Source of the DNA: an uncultured Eubacteriales bacterium
GTDB taxonomy: Bacteria > Bacillota > Clostridia > Oscillospirales > CAG-272
DNA: 27,367 bases
Assembly: GCA_934486825.1 (NCBI GenBank)
Contig: CAKSQF010000026.1
Span: 1-27,367, forward strand
Direction: 5' to 3'
Shown here: one piece after another, positions 14,036-22,181 of the stretch
Layout of the letters: each line of letters opens with the position of its first letter
How positions within the stretch are numbered: the stretch's first letter is position 1
Program-made: the position numbers and the translations under genes
Notes under the pieces: generated by a model
Database searches by the model: none
What the model was told of the DNA's origin: nothing
The model's input: the letters and a program-made list of their open reading frames with translations, nothing else

Positions 14036-14825
14036 TGTCCGAATCTCCTCCCTTCCGATATTCGATACGCACGGCATCCGAGAGTCTGCTTCTTTCGGTC
14101 ATACACTCAAGCACTCTGTCGCGAAGCTCCTTTTTTCTCTCCTTCGGGGGAAGTGACCCGTCGGCAAAAAACGGACCGTCAACATATGTGACTATCCTCG
14201 GCTTTGAGGAGAAGCGACGGTGGCGGTATGTGTTTGTAAAGCAGAAAACGGGCGTGTCATACTTAACGGGATAATGGAACGAAAGCTCGGTAAAATGCCG
14301 TATCCCGGTAAAATAGGGCCAGATGTGTGCCTCGGGGTAGATGTAGACCGGGGCATTTTCTCTGATGCGTTTTTCGATTATTGCCCGGTAGTTTCTGGTG
14401 GCGTCCAGATCATCGGGCAGCGGAAGCGCACCGAGATAAGGCGTAATCCTTCCGAGAAAAGGCATTGACACATTGTTCGGATGCACTACAACGTATGCAT
14501 CACGCGGGTGGGTAATGAATGTCGGGATAAGTGCGTCGGCAATCGCCTGAGTATGGTTACCGTAGATGAAAAGCGGCTTTTTCGCAAAATCACGCAGCTT
14601 TTCCCTGCCGATGATCTTATGGTGAAAAGCAAGCTTCAGATAACAGTACCCGAGCGGTATCGCAACCAACCTGTACCAGAAAAAGTGCAAAAATTTCCCG
14701 CCGAAACCGTCGCGGTCGTAGATGTAGGACGCGTCGATCTTTTTCGGAGTAATTACGGCGGAGGAAAACTCGTCCCCGAGCTCGTCCTTATAGTATACGG
14801 TTTTTATGGGTCCTGTTTTCTTCAT
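14028..14825 (-). CDS. PlsC-type 1-acylglycerol-3-phosphate acyltransferase homologue
   Basis: The 265-residue product has an acyltransferase domain from about residue 45. It shows a hydrophobic segment (residues 46-66), a GNHTQAIADALIP catalytic block with H91 and an aspartate at 97 (H-x5-D rather than the usual H-x4-D), and VVVHPNN. YIYPEAHIWPY (E165) supplies the acceptor-site glutamate. Family enzymes transfer an acyl chain to lysophosphatidate, but many paralogues modify other lipids or glycans. As the first gene of a cluster with two GT8 domains and a second acyltransferase domain, it is unlikely to be the housekeeping PlsC. Its promoter is strong and divergent from feoA. Confidence 0.85.
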   Translation of the reverse strand: MKKTGPIKTVYYKDELGDEFSSAVITPKKIDASYIYDRDGFGGKFLHFFWYRLVAIPLGYCYLKLAFHHKIIGREKLRDFAKKPLFIYGNHTQAIADALIPTFITHPRDAYVVVHPNNVSMPFLGRITPYLGALPLPDDLDATRNYRAIIEKRIRENAPVYIYPEAHIWPYFTGIRHFTELSFHYPVKYDTPVFCFTNTYRHRRFSSKPRIVTYVDGPFFADGSLPPKERKKELRDRVLECMTERSRLSDAVRIEYRKGGDSDSD

Positions 14826-14875
14826 GCCGTTTTTTTCGCACCCTTTTTCAGTTTTACCGTTTTACCCGGTGAGTA

Positions 14876-14904
14876 ATTTTATCACATTATCTTGACTTTG
14901 TCAA
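14876..14904 (-). promoter_or_regulatory. Promoter of the acyltransferase/GT8 cluster
   Basis: On the minus strand TTGACA (14899-14904), a 17-bp spacer and TAAAAT (14876-14881) precede the first gene by about 50 bases. Confidence 0.85.
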
Positions 14905-14966
14905 TAGCATACGGCTCCGCAGATACGCGACATATCCGACCTTTTTGCCGAATTGACATCTTTTTG

Positions 14967-14995
14967 TTGACACGGTGTCTTCTTTGTGGTATTAT
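14967..14995 (+). promoter_or_regulatory. feoA promoter with overlapping palindrome
   Basis: TTGACA (14967-14972), a 17-bp spacer and TATTAT (14990-14995) are near consensus. The palindrome gacac-g-gtgtc (14969-14979) covers the -35 box and would suit a metal-responsive repressor, although it does not match a Fur box by eye. Confidence 0.8.
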
Positions 14996-15037
14996 GGGAT
15001 GAAATACTTTACAATGCTCCGAAAGGATCCGAACAAT

Positions 15038-15265
15038 ATGACTCTGAATGATCTCCGGGTCGGTGAAAGCGCAGTTATCACCGCAGTTGGCGGAAGCGGT
15101 CCGCTCCGCAACCGACTCATAGACATGGGACTTATCCCTCATACAAAGGTCACCCTGCGAAAGATTGCTCCCATGGGTGACCCGATCGAAATACACCTGC
15201 GCGGCTACGAACTTACGATAAGGCGCGAAGACGCCGTGAACATCGCTGTCGAACCGACGGCATAA
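15038..15265 (+). CDS. feoA: Ferrous iron transport protein A
   Basis: This 75-residue SH3-like protein supports FeoB-mediated Fe2+ uptake. It starts MTLNDLRVGE, has the typical RNRLIDMGLIPHTKVTLRK block and ends in a two-strand tail (IEIHLRGYELTIRREDA). An upstream in-frame ATG at 14975 lies before the predicted transcription start and cannot be used. The ATG at 15038 has AAAGGA about 10 bases upstream and matches the family's normal N terminus. feoB follows after 22 bases. Confidence 0.93.
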   Translation: MTLNDLRVGESAVITAVGGSGPLRNRLIDMGLIPHTKVTLRKIAPMGDPIEIHLRGYELTIRREDAVNIAVEPTA

Positions 15266-15287
15266 TCCCCGAAAGGAAGTTTAAAAA

Positions 15288-17300
15288 ATGAAATTCGCAC
15301 TTGCGGGAAATCAGAACTGCGGCAAAACCGCGCTTTTCAACGCACTGACCGGCATGCGCTGTCACGTCGGAAATTTTCCGGGCGTGACTGTCGAGCAGAA
15401 AACCGGTGAAATAAAAGGAAAGCCGGATTGTACCGTTGTTGACCTGCCCGGCATATACTCACTGCGTCCGTACACGCAGGAGGAAATAGTAACAACCGAT
15501 TACATTCTGAACGAAAAGCCCGACTGCATAATAAACATAACCGACGCAACAAACATCGAACGCAATCTTTATCTCACGATGCAGCTTCTGGAGCTTGATC
15601 TGCCGATGGTACTTGCGCTCAACATGATGGACGAGGTCCGTGCAAACGGAGGGACAGTCGATATCGAAAAAATGAGCCGCGAACTCGGAATCCCGGTAAT
15701 TCCGATCAGCGCAATCAAGGGAGAAGGCGTATCCGAGCTTATCAACCGTGCATACGACACAGCTAAAGAGCACACACTGCCGGTACGCGCCGATTTTTGC
15801 CCGACCGACTCTCCCTGTCACCGCTGCATACATGCGGTAATGCACCTTGTACAGGACCATGCCGAAACAAAAAAACTGCCGCTGCGCTTCTGTGCTTCAA
15901 AGCTGATCGAAAGCGACAGCGACATTGCCGACAGGCTGGGACTTGACGAAAACGAGCGCGAGCTTATCGAACACTGCCTTGTACAGCTTGAAAGCGAATC
16001 GGGGCTTGACCGCAACGCCGCGCTTGCCGACATGCGCTACATGTTTATCGAAAGCGTGGTACAGGCGTCTGTCGTAAAGTGCAGTGAAAGCAGGGAGCAC
16101 CGCCGTTCGGTTGCGATCGATAAGGTGCTGACCGGCAAGTATACGGCAATTCCCGTTTTTCTCGGAATCATGCTGCTTATATTCTGGCTGACCTTCAATG
16201 TTATCGGAGCCGCACTGCAAAGGCTGCTTGAGACCGGTATCGGACAGCTCTCGGACGCAGTTGACCGTGCGCTTACGGCTTTCGGAATGAATCCGGTCGT
16301 ACACAGTCTTATAATCGACGGCATATTCGCCGGGGTCGGAAGTGTTCTTTCGTTCCTGCCGGTGATCGTGACGCTCTTCTTCTTCCTGTCCATACTTGAA
16401 GACACCGGATACATGGCAAGGATTGCCTTTGTCATGGACAAACCGCTCAGAAAGCTCGGACTTTCCGGGCGTTCGTTCGTCCCGATGCTTATCGGATTCG
16501 GCTGTTCTGTCCCCGCCATCATGGCAACGAGAACCGTGTCATCCGACCGCGACCGCAAAATGACGATAATGCTGATCCCGTTCATGAGCTGTTCGGCTAA
16601 GATACCGATCTATTCGGTATTTGTTGCCGCCTTCTTTCCCGGAAGAGGAGCACTTGTCATGTTTGCCCTCTATCTTACAGGCATAATTCTCGGAATAATC
16701 AGTGCGCTTATTCTGAAAGGCACTGCCTTCAGGGGCAAGCCGGTACCGTTTGTCATGGAGCTTCCGAATTATCGCTTCCCGTCGCCGCGCTCGGTTGCGC
16801 TTCTGCTTTGGGAAAAGGCGAGGGATTTTCTCGAACGCGCCTTTTCGGTCATATTTATCGCAACCGTCGTAATCTGGTTTTTGCAGAGCTTCGATTACCG
16901 CCTCAACCCGGTATCCGATTCGGCAAACAGTCTGCTTGCCGCCGTCGGACGCGGAATTGCCGTGATCTTCCGACCGCTCGGCTTCGGCGACTGGCGGTTC
17001 CCGACGGCGCTCATTTCGGGCTTCATCGCAAAAGAGCAGGTTGTCTCCACTCTCGCCGTACTTATCGGCTGTGATTCCAAACTGCTCTACACTGCCCTGC
17101 CGACGCTTTTCGGTTCGGGCGCCGCAGCATGCGGTTTTCTCGTTTTCACACTGCTTTATACCCCGTGCGTCGCCGCTGTCGCCGCCATACGGCGTGAGTT
17201 CGGCTCGCGCACCGCAACTGTCGGAATAGTTATATTACAGTGCCTTGTCGCATGGGCAGTAGCATTTCTCGTTTACAATATCGGGAGACTTATAATATGA
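15288..17300 (+). CDS. feoB: Ferrous iron transport protein B
   Basis: FeoB is the GTPase-linked Fe2+ permease of the inner membrane. The 670 residues begin with the cytosolic G domain: GNQNCGKTALFN (P-loop, 7-18), the switch threonine in FPGVTVEQ, DLPGIYSL, NMMDE (guanine specificity) and SAIKGEG. A helical domain follows to about residue 270. The membrane part contains the two Gate regions, including LIGFGCSVPAIMATRT with the conserved cysteine and PFMSCSAKIPIY. The AAAGGAAG site and 22-base gap tie it to feoA, and its stop codon overlaps the next ATG (ATGA). Confidence 0.96.
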   Translation: MKFALAGNQNCGKTALFNALTGMRCHVGNFPGVTVEQKTGEIKGKPDCTVVDLPGIYSLRPYTQEEIVTTDYILNEKPDCIINITDATNIERNLYLTMQLLELDLPMVLALNMMDEVRANGGTVDIEKMSRELGIPVIPISAIKGEGVSELINRAYDTAKEHTLPVRADFCPTDSPCHRCIHAVMHLVQDHAETKKLPLRFCASKLIESDSDIADRLGLDENERELIEHCLVQLESESGLDRNAALADMRYMFIESVVQASVVKCSESREHRRSVAIDKVLTGKYTAIPVFLGIMLLIFWLTFNVIGAALQRLLETGIGQLSDAVDRALTAFGMNPVVHSLIIDGIFAGVGSVLSFLPVIVTLFFFLSILEDTGYMARIAFVMDKPLRKLGLSGRSFVPMLIGFGCSVPAIMATRTVSSDRDRKMTIMLIPFMSCSAKIPIYSVFVAAFFPGRGALVMFALYLTGIILGIISALILKGTAFRGKPVPFVMELPNYRFPSPRSVALLLWEKARDFLERAFSVIFIATVVIWFLQSFDYRLNPVSDSANSLLAAVGRGIAVIFRPLGFGDWRFPTALISGFIAKEQVVSTLAVLIGCDSKLLYTALPTLFGSGAAACGFLVFTLLYTPCVAAVAAIRREFGSRTATVGIVILQCLVAWAVAFLVYNIGRLII

Positions 17301-17485
17301 ACACGTCTGATATAATACTTCTTGCCGCCGTCGGCTGTGCGATAGTCGCCGCCGTAATATACTCGTTTTATTCACGCATAAAGCGGGGCGGCGGATGCGG
17401 ATGCGGGTGCCCGGGCTGTACAAAGAGCCGCTGTGACAGCTCCCGCGCCGAAAAAAGCAAAAAAGGAGAGAACAGCAACAAATGA
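17297..17485 (+). CDS. FeoB-associated Cys-rich membrane protein
   Basis: The 62-residue product has one transmembrane helix (residues about 5-24), a basic stretch, and a cysteine cluster GGGCGCGCPGCTKSRC in a glycine-rich context. This matches the FeoB-associated Cys-rich family, which in Firmicutes occupies the place of FeoC. A longer frame from 17240 overlaps feoB heavily; the ATG at 17297 overlaps the feoB stop by four bases, giving translational coupling, and is clearly the start. The cysteines may bind Fe2+ or an Fe-S cluster; this is not proven for the family. Confidence 0.9.
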   Translation: MNTSDIILLAAVGCAIVAAVIYSFYSRIKRGGGCGCGCPGCTKSRCDSSRAEKSKKGENSNK

Positions 17486-19275
17486 CGACCAATAAAAAAG
17501 AGCTTCTGCCGTCATGGCTGCGAAAAAACGCGGACATCGCCGTATTTTGCATTTTGCTTGTCTGCGCAGCTGCTTTCCTCGTGTGGAAAGCATTTTACGG
17601 CTTCGGCAACCGCGATGAAGCGTTTTATCTTACGGTTGCAAAAAGGCTTTTGCAGGGGGACTCGCCGATAACCGAGGAATGGCATGTTTCCCAGCTGTCC
17701 GGACTTCTTCTCCTGCCGGTCATGGGGATATATCTTGCGATAAATCCGTCGTGCGAAGGAATGATCCTGCATTTCAGGCTGATTTACGTGATATTCCAGA
17801 TCATCTGCTCGTCGGTGCTTTTCCTGCGTCTGCGCAAAACCTGTGCGTGGGGAGCGCTCGTCGGAAGCCTCATTTTCATGATCTATGCGCCCTTCAACAT
17901 CATGGCACTCTCCTACAATTCGATGGGCATAGGCTTTTTTGCACTGTCAACGGTTCTCTTTGCGACCCGTCCGGAAGATAAGGTACGGGGCAGAATTGCA
18001 ATAAAAAATCTTTTTTATGACATCCTGACAGGTATCCTTTTTGCCGCCGCGGTCCTCTGCTGTCCCTATCTTGCCGCGCTCTTCTTTATATATGCGGCGG
18101 CGGTCGCCGTCATATTCCTTCTGAAACGCATACCGTCCTCCGGTCGGCTGATCCGCATTGAAGTGTCGCTTCCCGCACTGTTCGGGATTACGGTCGGGAT
18201 TTTCGCCGCCGCGCTCGCATTTTTCGTCTTTCTTTTCTCGCGCGCGACCCTCTCTCATGTAATCGACGCCGTTCCGATGATTCTCGGCGATCCCGAGCAT
18301 CTGAGCATCCCTTTTGTCTATACGGTAAAATTTTTCTTCGGCTATATCTCGACAAGCAATATGTTTGCCGCGCCCTGCTTTATTCTTACCCTTCTGCTTG
18401 CACTTACGGCATGCATTGACAGGCGCTCGCCGACACGTCGGTTTGTCTGCTTCATTGCAGCCGCCGCGGTAACCGCCGTTTACGCGGCGGGTTTTGCCGA
18501 CACGACCATAGTAAACTGCGTCATGATGCCGATGAATCTGCTCGGGTTTGTCTCCTTTTTCCTTCTCGAAAAACGCCCCTCCCGCCTGTTTTATCTCGTC
18601 TTTCTGCCGACATTTTTCTACTCATATGCGATATCCGCATCGTCAAACCAGTGCTTTCTCGTGGTTTCATCGGTATTTTCGGTCGGGACGGTGGTAAGCA
18701 TATGCTTTATCGCTCTTCTGATCGGCGAATTCTGCTCCTCCGCCGCAATAAAGACATGGGCAAAGCCGATCTGCGCGATTGCGGCGCTCCTTCCGCTCTG
18801 TCTTGTCACCGTCGTGATGATAAAACTGCGTGCGGACACGACTTTCTGGGACAATGACACAAAATATCTTAACGCAAGGATCGGATACGGCATAAACCGC
18901 GGTATAATCACCACCGATTATATGAAATCCGAAAACGAACGTCTGCTTCGGGACACCGAGGAGATCAGGAGCCTCGGAAGCGGGAACGTGCTCTACTTTT
19001 CAACCGAGACCGGGCTTTATCTGGCTGACGCAAAGCGGAACTCCTCCTTTTCGTCATGGATATCGATAGGCAATCAGACCTCTGCCGAGGTGACCGCCGC
19101 GCTCGTCCGTCTTGCCGATTATTACAGACTGAACCCCGACAAGCGTCCCGACTATGTGTATGTGGACATAATGACCCACGGCACGCTTCAGAAGGTAATC
19201 GACATTCTTGAGCTTGACTGTAACAGCGTCGTCCGTACCGACTGCGGCAGATACATTCTTTACTGCAAAAGATAG
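17482..19275 (+). CDS. Polytopic membrane protein, probable GT-C-type glycosyltransferase
   Basis: The 597-residue product has a short cytosolic N terminus and about 11-12 hydrophobic helices up to residue 450. A soluble C-terminal region of about 140 residues follows, with NVLYFSTETGLYLAD and PDYVYVDIMTHGT. After helix 1 comes GFGNRDEAFYLTVAKRLLQG, an acidic loop like the catalytic one of GT39/ArnT-type GT-C enzymes, which use lipid-linked sugars. The start overlaps the Cys-rich protein gene by four bases (ATGA) and has AAAGGAG, so the gene is co-translated with the iron uptake genes, an odd pairing. Acceptor and donor are unknown. A strong terminator shared with the convergent DeoR gene follows. 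Confidence 0.75.
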   Translation: MTTNKKELLPSWLRKNADIAVFCILLVCAAAFLVWKAFYGFGNRDEAFYLTVAKRLLQGDSPITEEWHVSQLSGLLLLPVMGIYLAINPSCEGMILHFRLIYVIFQIICSSVLFLRLRKTCAWGALVGSLIFMIYAPFNIMALSYNSMGIGFFALSTVLFATRPEDKVRGRIAIKNLFYDILTGILFAAAVLCCPYLAALFFIYAAAVAVIFLLKRIPSSGRLIRIEVSLPALFGITVGIFAAALAFFVFLFSRATLSHVIDAVPMILGDPEHLSIPFVYTVKFFFGYISTSNMFAAPCFILTLLLALTACIDRRSPTRRFVCFIAAAAVTAVYAAGFADTTIVNCVMMPMNLLGFVSFFLLEKRPSRLFYLVFLPTFFYSYAISASSNQCFLVVSSVFSVGTVVSICFIALLIGEFCSSAAIKTWAKPICAIAALLPLCLVTVVMIKLRADTTFWDNDTKYLNARIGYGINRGIITTDYMKSENERLLRDTEEIRSLGSGNVLYFSTETGLYLADAKRNSSFSSWISIGNQTSAEVTAALVRLADYYRLNPDKRPDYVYVDIMTHGTLQKVIDILELDCNSVVRTDCGRYILYCKR

Positions 19276-19280
19276 CACAC

Positions 19281-19331
19281 GGCAAACGCCGGGAAACGAC
19301 CTTACGGTTGCTTCCCGGCGCTTTTGCCTTT
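19281..19331. terminator. Bidirectional terminator between the GT-C gene and the DeoR regulator
   Basis: cgccgggaa (19287-19295) pairs with ttcccggcg (19312-19320), extended inward with mismatches and outward by ggcaaa/ttttgcc. It is followed by a T-rich tail on the plus strand, and lies between converging genes. Confidence 0.85.
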
Positions 19332-19332
19332 T

Positions 19333-20040
19333 TCAGAGCACCTGCGTTGTAATTACACCGTCAATATCCTCTTTGCGGCATATCGTATGGTAAAAAAGTC
19401 TTCCCTTCTTGTCGGCTGTGCAGAGCATGTACGCGCGCTCCGACCGCCCGATCATCCTGATCCTCACCTCATTTTCCTGCTTCGATATATCGGTGAGTCT
19501 TCCGTCGTCCGAAAGTCCCCTGCATGAAAAGAAGCAGATATCCGCATTGTATTTTTCCACGCTCCGACAGGCGTCCTCGCCGACAAATGCAAGGCATGAA
19601 TTCATCACCTCGCCGCCTGTTCCTATGCAGTTTATATTTGCCTCTCCGAGATAGGTCAGCGCCCTTATCCCGTTGGTTATGACTATCAGATCCGATTTTT
19701 CCGCAAGGAACGGGAGTATACTGTATGCGCTCGTTGACGCGTCAAGAAAGACTGTATCCCCGTCGTGCACAAGCTCTGCCGCCCTGCCCGCGATCTTTAT
19801 TTTTTCATCCCTGCTCTCAATCTCCCTGAGCAGAAACGGCAGCTTTATATCCGAAAGCGCAGATTCGTCTATCTGCGCGCCGCCGTGCACGCGTCTTAAC
19901 AGCCGCTTTTTCTCCAGCTCGCAAAGATCTCTGCGTATTGACGGCTCGCTCGCGTACAGCGCCGCCGAAAGCTCCTTTGTCGTCACCTTTTTACGTTCGA
20001 CAAGTATCTGGAGAATCGCTCTTTCACGTTCTTTGTTCAT
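19333..20040 (-). CDS. DeoR-family transcriptional regulator of sugar metabolism
   Basis: The 235-residue product has an N-terminal DeoR winged helix (ILQILVERKKVTTKELSAAL..., EPSIRRDLCELEKKRLLRRVHGGA) and a ribose-isomerase-like effector domain. The latter contains DGDTVFLDASTSAYSI, a region that binds sugar phosphates in this family. It is slightly shorter than the usual 250 residues. An AAGGAG site precedes ATG. It is divergent from a PfkB kinase and a polyol dehydrogenase, and the repeated TGATCGTT elements in between are its probable operators, so it likely represses that operon until a sugar phosphate accumulates. Confidence 0.92.
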   Translation of the reverse strand: MNKERERAILQILVERKKVTTKELSAALYASEPSIRRDLCELEKKRLLRRVHGGAQIDESALSDIKLPFLLREIESRDEKIKIAGRAAELVHDGDTVFLDASTSAYSILPFLAEKSDLIVITNGIRALTYLGEANINCIGTGGEVMNSCLAFVGEDACRSVEKYNADICFFSCRGLSDDGRLTDISKQENEVRIRMIGRSERAYMLCTADKKGRLFYHTICRKEDIDGVITTQVL

Positions 20041-20067
20041 TTGCCCGCTCCTTTTCGTTCATCATAG

Positions 20068-20114
20068 TGATCGTTCGATCAATTTTGATGGCGAGTATTG
20101 ACTGTTTGATCGTT
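20068..20114. promoter_or_regulatory. Operator-like repeats between the DeoR and kinase genes
   Basis: A 14-bp palindrome TGATCG-TT-CGATCA (20068-20081) and a second TGATCGTT (20107-20114) in the same orientation, 39 bases on, form direct repeats about four helical turns apart. The second copy lies inside the spacer of the kinase promoter. Confidence 0.7.
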
Positions 20115-20126
20115 TTACTGTATTAT
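20098..20126 (+). promoter_or_regulatory. Promoter of the kinase-dehydrogenase operon
   Basis: TTGACT (20098-20103), a 17-bp spacer containing an operator half-site, and TATTAT (20121-20126) lie 47 bases before the kinase start. Confidence 0.82.
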
Positions 20127-20173
20127 ACTACCTGATAAAAGATTTGTCAATCGGAATCGGAGGCAAAGAAAAC

Positions 20174-21127
20174 ATGAAATACGACATAGTCGCCCTCGGC
20201 GAGATACTTATTGATTTTACCCCGTCCGGAAAGGACCCGTCCGGTGACGCGATATTTGCCCGCAAAGCGGGCGGTGCGCCGGTCAATCTGCTTGCGACCG
20301 TCTCAAAATACGGCGGAAGCGCTGCCTTTATCGGAAAGGTCGGCAACGACATGTTCGGCAGATTTCTCAGAGACTGTCTCGCCGACTGCAACATCTCGGA
20401 CGTCGGTCTTGCGACCGATCCGGTTCACAACACCACACTCGCATTTGTCAGTCTCAGCGAAAGCGGAGACAGGGATTTCAGCTTCTACCGCAGATTCGGG
20501 GCAGATGTGTTCCTCGAAAAAAGCGATGTTGACCCCGAAATCATAAAAAATTCGAAGATATTTCATTTCGGGTCGCTTTCGCTGACAGACAGTCCGGCAA
20601 AAGAAGCAACCGAATATGCCCTCGGCATCGCAAAGCGGGCAGGCTGTATAATTACATACGATCCGAACTACCGCGAGCCGCTCTGGAACAGCCGCAGGCA
20701 GGCGGTTGAAATGATGAAAAAACATCTTGACAAGGTCGATATTCTGAAAATTTCAAAGGAAGAGCTTGCTATGCTCTTCGGCTCCGGGGATGAAAAGAGC
20801 AATGCGGATTTGCTGATATCGTCCGGTATGACTGCGGTTCTTGTAACCGACGGTCCGAACGGTGCCTCGGTATACACAAAAGACGGCTTTGTGTCTCTGC
20901 CCGCCGCAGAAGCCGCAACCGTTGACACAACTGCCGCCGGCGACATATTCTTCGGAAGCTTTCTCGCACAGTTTATCGGTGACGGAGCGAAGCTTTCTTC
21001 GCTTACTTCCGAAAAAGCGGCGGTATATCTGAAAAAAGCAATCTATATTTCGGGAAAGAGCACCGAGCATTACGGTGCAATAGCGTCGATCCCCGACGCG
21101 AATATTTTCAAAGGAGAAATATTATAA
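20174..21127 (+). CDS. PfkB-family carbohydrate kinase (fructokinase-like)
   Basis: The 317-residue ribokinase-fold enzyme starts MKYDIVALGEILIDFTP and has the first PfkB signature (GGAPVNLLATVSKYGG...GKVGNDMFG). Near the C terminus it has DTTAAGDIFFGSF with the catalytic aspartate. The frame extends to 20144, but GGAGG with a 10-base gap marks the ATG at 20174. With a zinc polyol dehydrogenase immediately downstream (ATG directly after the stop) and a DeoR repressor, fructose or a similar ketose made from a sugar alcohol is the likely substrate. Exact specificity cannot be read, and no transporter is in the operon. Confidence 0.88.
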   Translation: MKYDIVALGEILIDFTPSGKDPSGDAIFARKAGGAPVNLLATVSKYGGSAAFIGKVGNDMFGRFLRDCLADCNISDVGLATDPVHNTTLAFVSLSESGDRDFSFYRRFGADVFLEKSDVDPEIIKNSKIFHFGSLSLTDSPAKEATEYALGIAKRAGCIITYDPNYREPLWNSRRQAVEMMKKHLDKVDILKISKEELAMLFGSGDEKSNADLLISSGMTAVLVTDGPNGASVYTKDGFVSLPAAEAATVDTTAAGDIFFGSFLAQFIGDGAKLSSLTSEKAAVYLKKAIYISGKSTEHYGAIASIPDANIFKGEIL

Positions 21128-22135
21128 ATGAAAGCAGCTGTTTTTTACAAGAAAAACGATCTGAGAGTTGAGGAGCGCGACATCCCCGAAATCGGAAATG
21201 ACGAGCTTCTGATCCGCGTCCGTGCCTGCGGCATATGCGGCACCGACGCACACATATTCTGCGGAGACGAGGGTGCCGCACCGACACCTGCGGGCACTGT
21301 ACTCGGTCACGAATTTGCGGGCGAGGTCGTAAAGGTCGGAGCGGACGTAGCCGGATTTGAGATCGGCGACCATATCTGCGTCGATCCCAACAAGCTCTGC
21401 GGCAAGTGTGAGTTCTGCCGCCGCGGCATCGGTCACTTCTGTGAATCGATAACCGGCATAGGCACGACGGTTGACGGCGGTTTTGCCGAATACTGCGCGG
21501 TTCCGGTATCGCAGGCATACAAGGTTCCGAAGACACTTCCGTTCGAAGCTGCTGCCATGACCGAACCGGTATCCTGCTGTCTGCACGGCATTGAGCTTTG
21601 CGGCATAAAGCCCGGAAGCAGGGTCGCGGTAATCGGATGCGGAATGATCGGACTGCTTATGATCCAGCTCGCAAAGCTGTCGGGAGCTTCGTTCATCGCC
21701 GCAATCGAGCCCATCGAAAGCAAGCGGACGAAGGCGTTGGAGCTTGGTGCCGACTGTGCGGTCGCACCGTCGGACGACACTGTCGCAAAGCTCGGCACCG
21801 ACAACATCGACTGCGTGATAGAATGTGTCGGCAGACCCGAAACGATAGAGGCTGCGATAAATCTTGCGGGCAGATACTCCACCGTCATGATGTTCGGACT
21901 TACAAAGCCGGATGCGACAGTATCGGTCAAGCCGTTTGAGATTTTCAAAAAAGAGATAACCCTCCGTTCGTCATACATAAATCCCTACACATTTCCCGCC
22001 GCAGTTTCGCTCATCGAATCCGGCAGGCTGGACGTAACGTCGATGATATACGAAAAGGCGCCGCTCTCCGAGCTTCCCGCCATTCTTGCCGACCCGCGCA
22101 GACGCTCCGCCGGCAAATATGTAATCACAATGTAA
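21128..22135 (+). CDS. Zinc-dependent polyol/alcohol dehydrogenase (sorbitol dehydrogenase-like)
   Basis: This medium-chain dehydrogenase (335 residues) oxidises an alcohol or sugar alcohol with NAD(P). ACGICGTDAH carries the catalytic zinc cysteine, GHEFAGEV the second ligand, and CGKCEFCRRGIGHFC is a complete four-cysteine structural zinc lobe. The Rossmann motif is VIGCGMIGLL, followed by an acidic residue (IEPIES) suggesting NAD preference. ATG directly abuts the kinase stop, with the GGAG site inside that gene. Together with the kinase it would convert a polyol such as sorbitol to a phosphorylated ketose. Confidence 0.9.
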   Translation: MKAAVFYKKNDLRVEERDIPEIGNDELLIRVRACGICGTDAHIFCGDEGAAPTPAGTVLGHEFAGEVVKVGADVAGFEIGDHICVDPNKLCGKCEFCRRGIGHFCESITGIGTTVDGGFAEYCAVPVSQAYKVPKTLPFEAAAMTEPVSCCLHGIELCGIKPGSRVAVIGCGMIGLLMIQLAKLSGASFIAAIEPIESKRTKALELGADCAVAPSDDTVAKLGTDNIDCVIECVGRPETIEAAINLAGRYSTVMMFGLTKPDATVSVKPFEIFKKEITLRSSYINPYTFPAAVSLIESGRLDVTSMIYEKAPLSELPAILADPRRRSAGKYVITM

Positions 22136-22147
22136 AAACCAAAAGCA

Positions 22148-22178
22148 AGAGGACCGTCGGATTTTCCGACGGTCCTCT
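22148..22178. terminator. Bidirectional terminator between the polyol operon and the lipid kinase
   Basis: A 14-bp perfect stem (22148-22161 with 22165-22178) with loop TTT lies between converging genes. The minus-strand tail contains TTTTGG and TTTTT runs. Confidence 0.85.
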
Positions 22179-22181
22179 GCG

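Noticed and set aside
14036..14077. Longest-frame start of the GT8 gene at 14077
   Set aside because: It would overlap the acyltransferase gene by 50 bases; the GTG at 14035 has a better-placed AGGAG site and begins exactly where GT8 domains usually begin.
14975..15037. Upstream ATG extending FeoA by 21 residues
   Set aside because: It lies between the -35 and -10 boxes, before the predicted transcription start, and the extension has no match to the FeoA N terminus.
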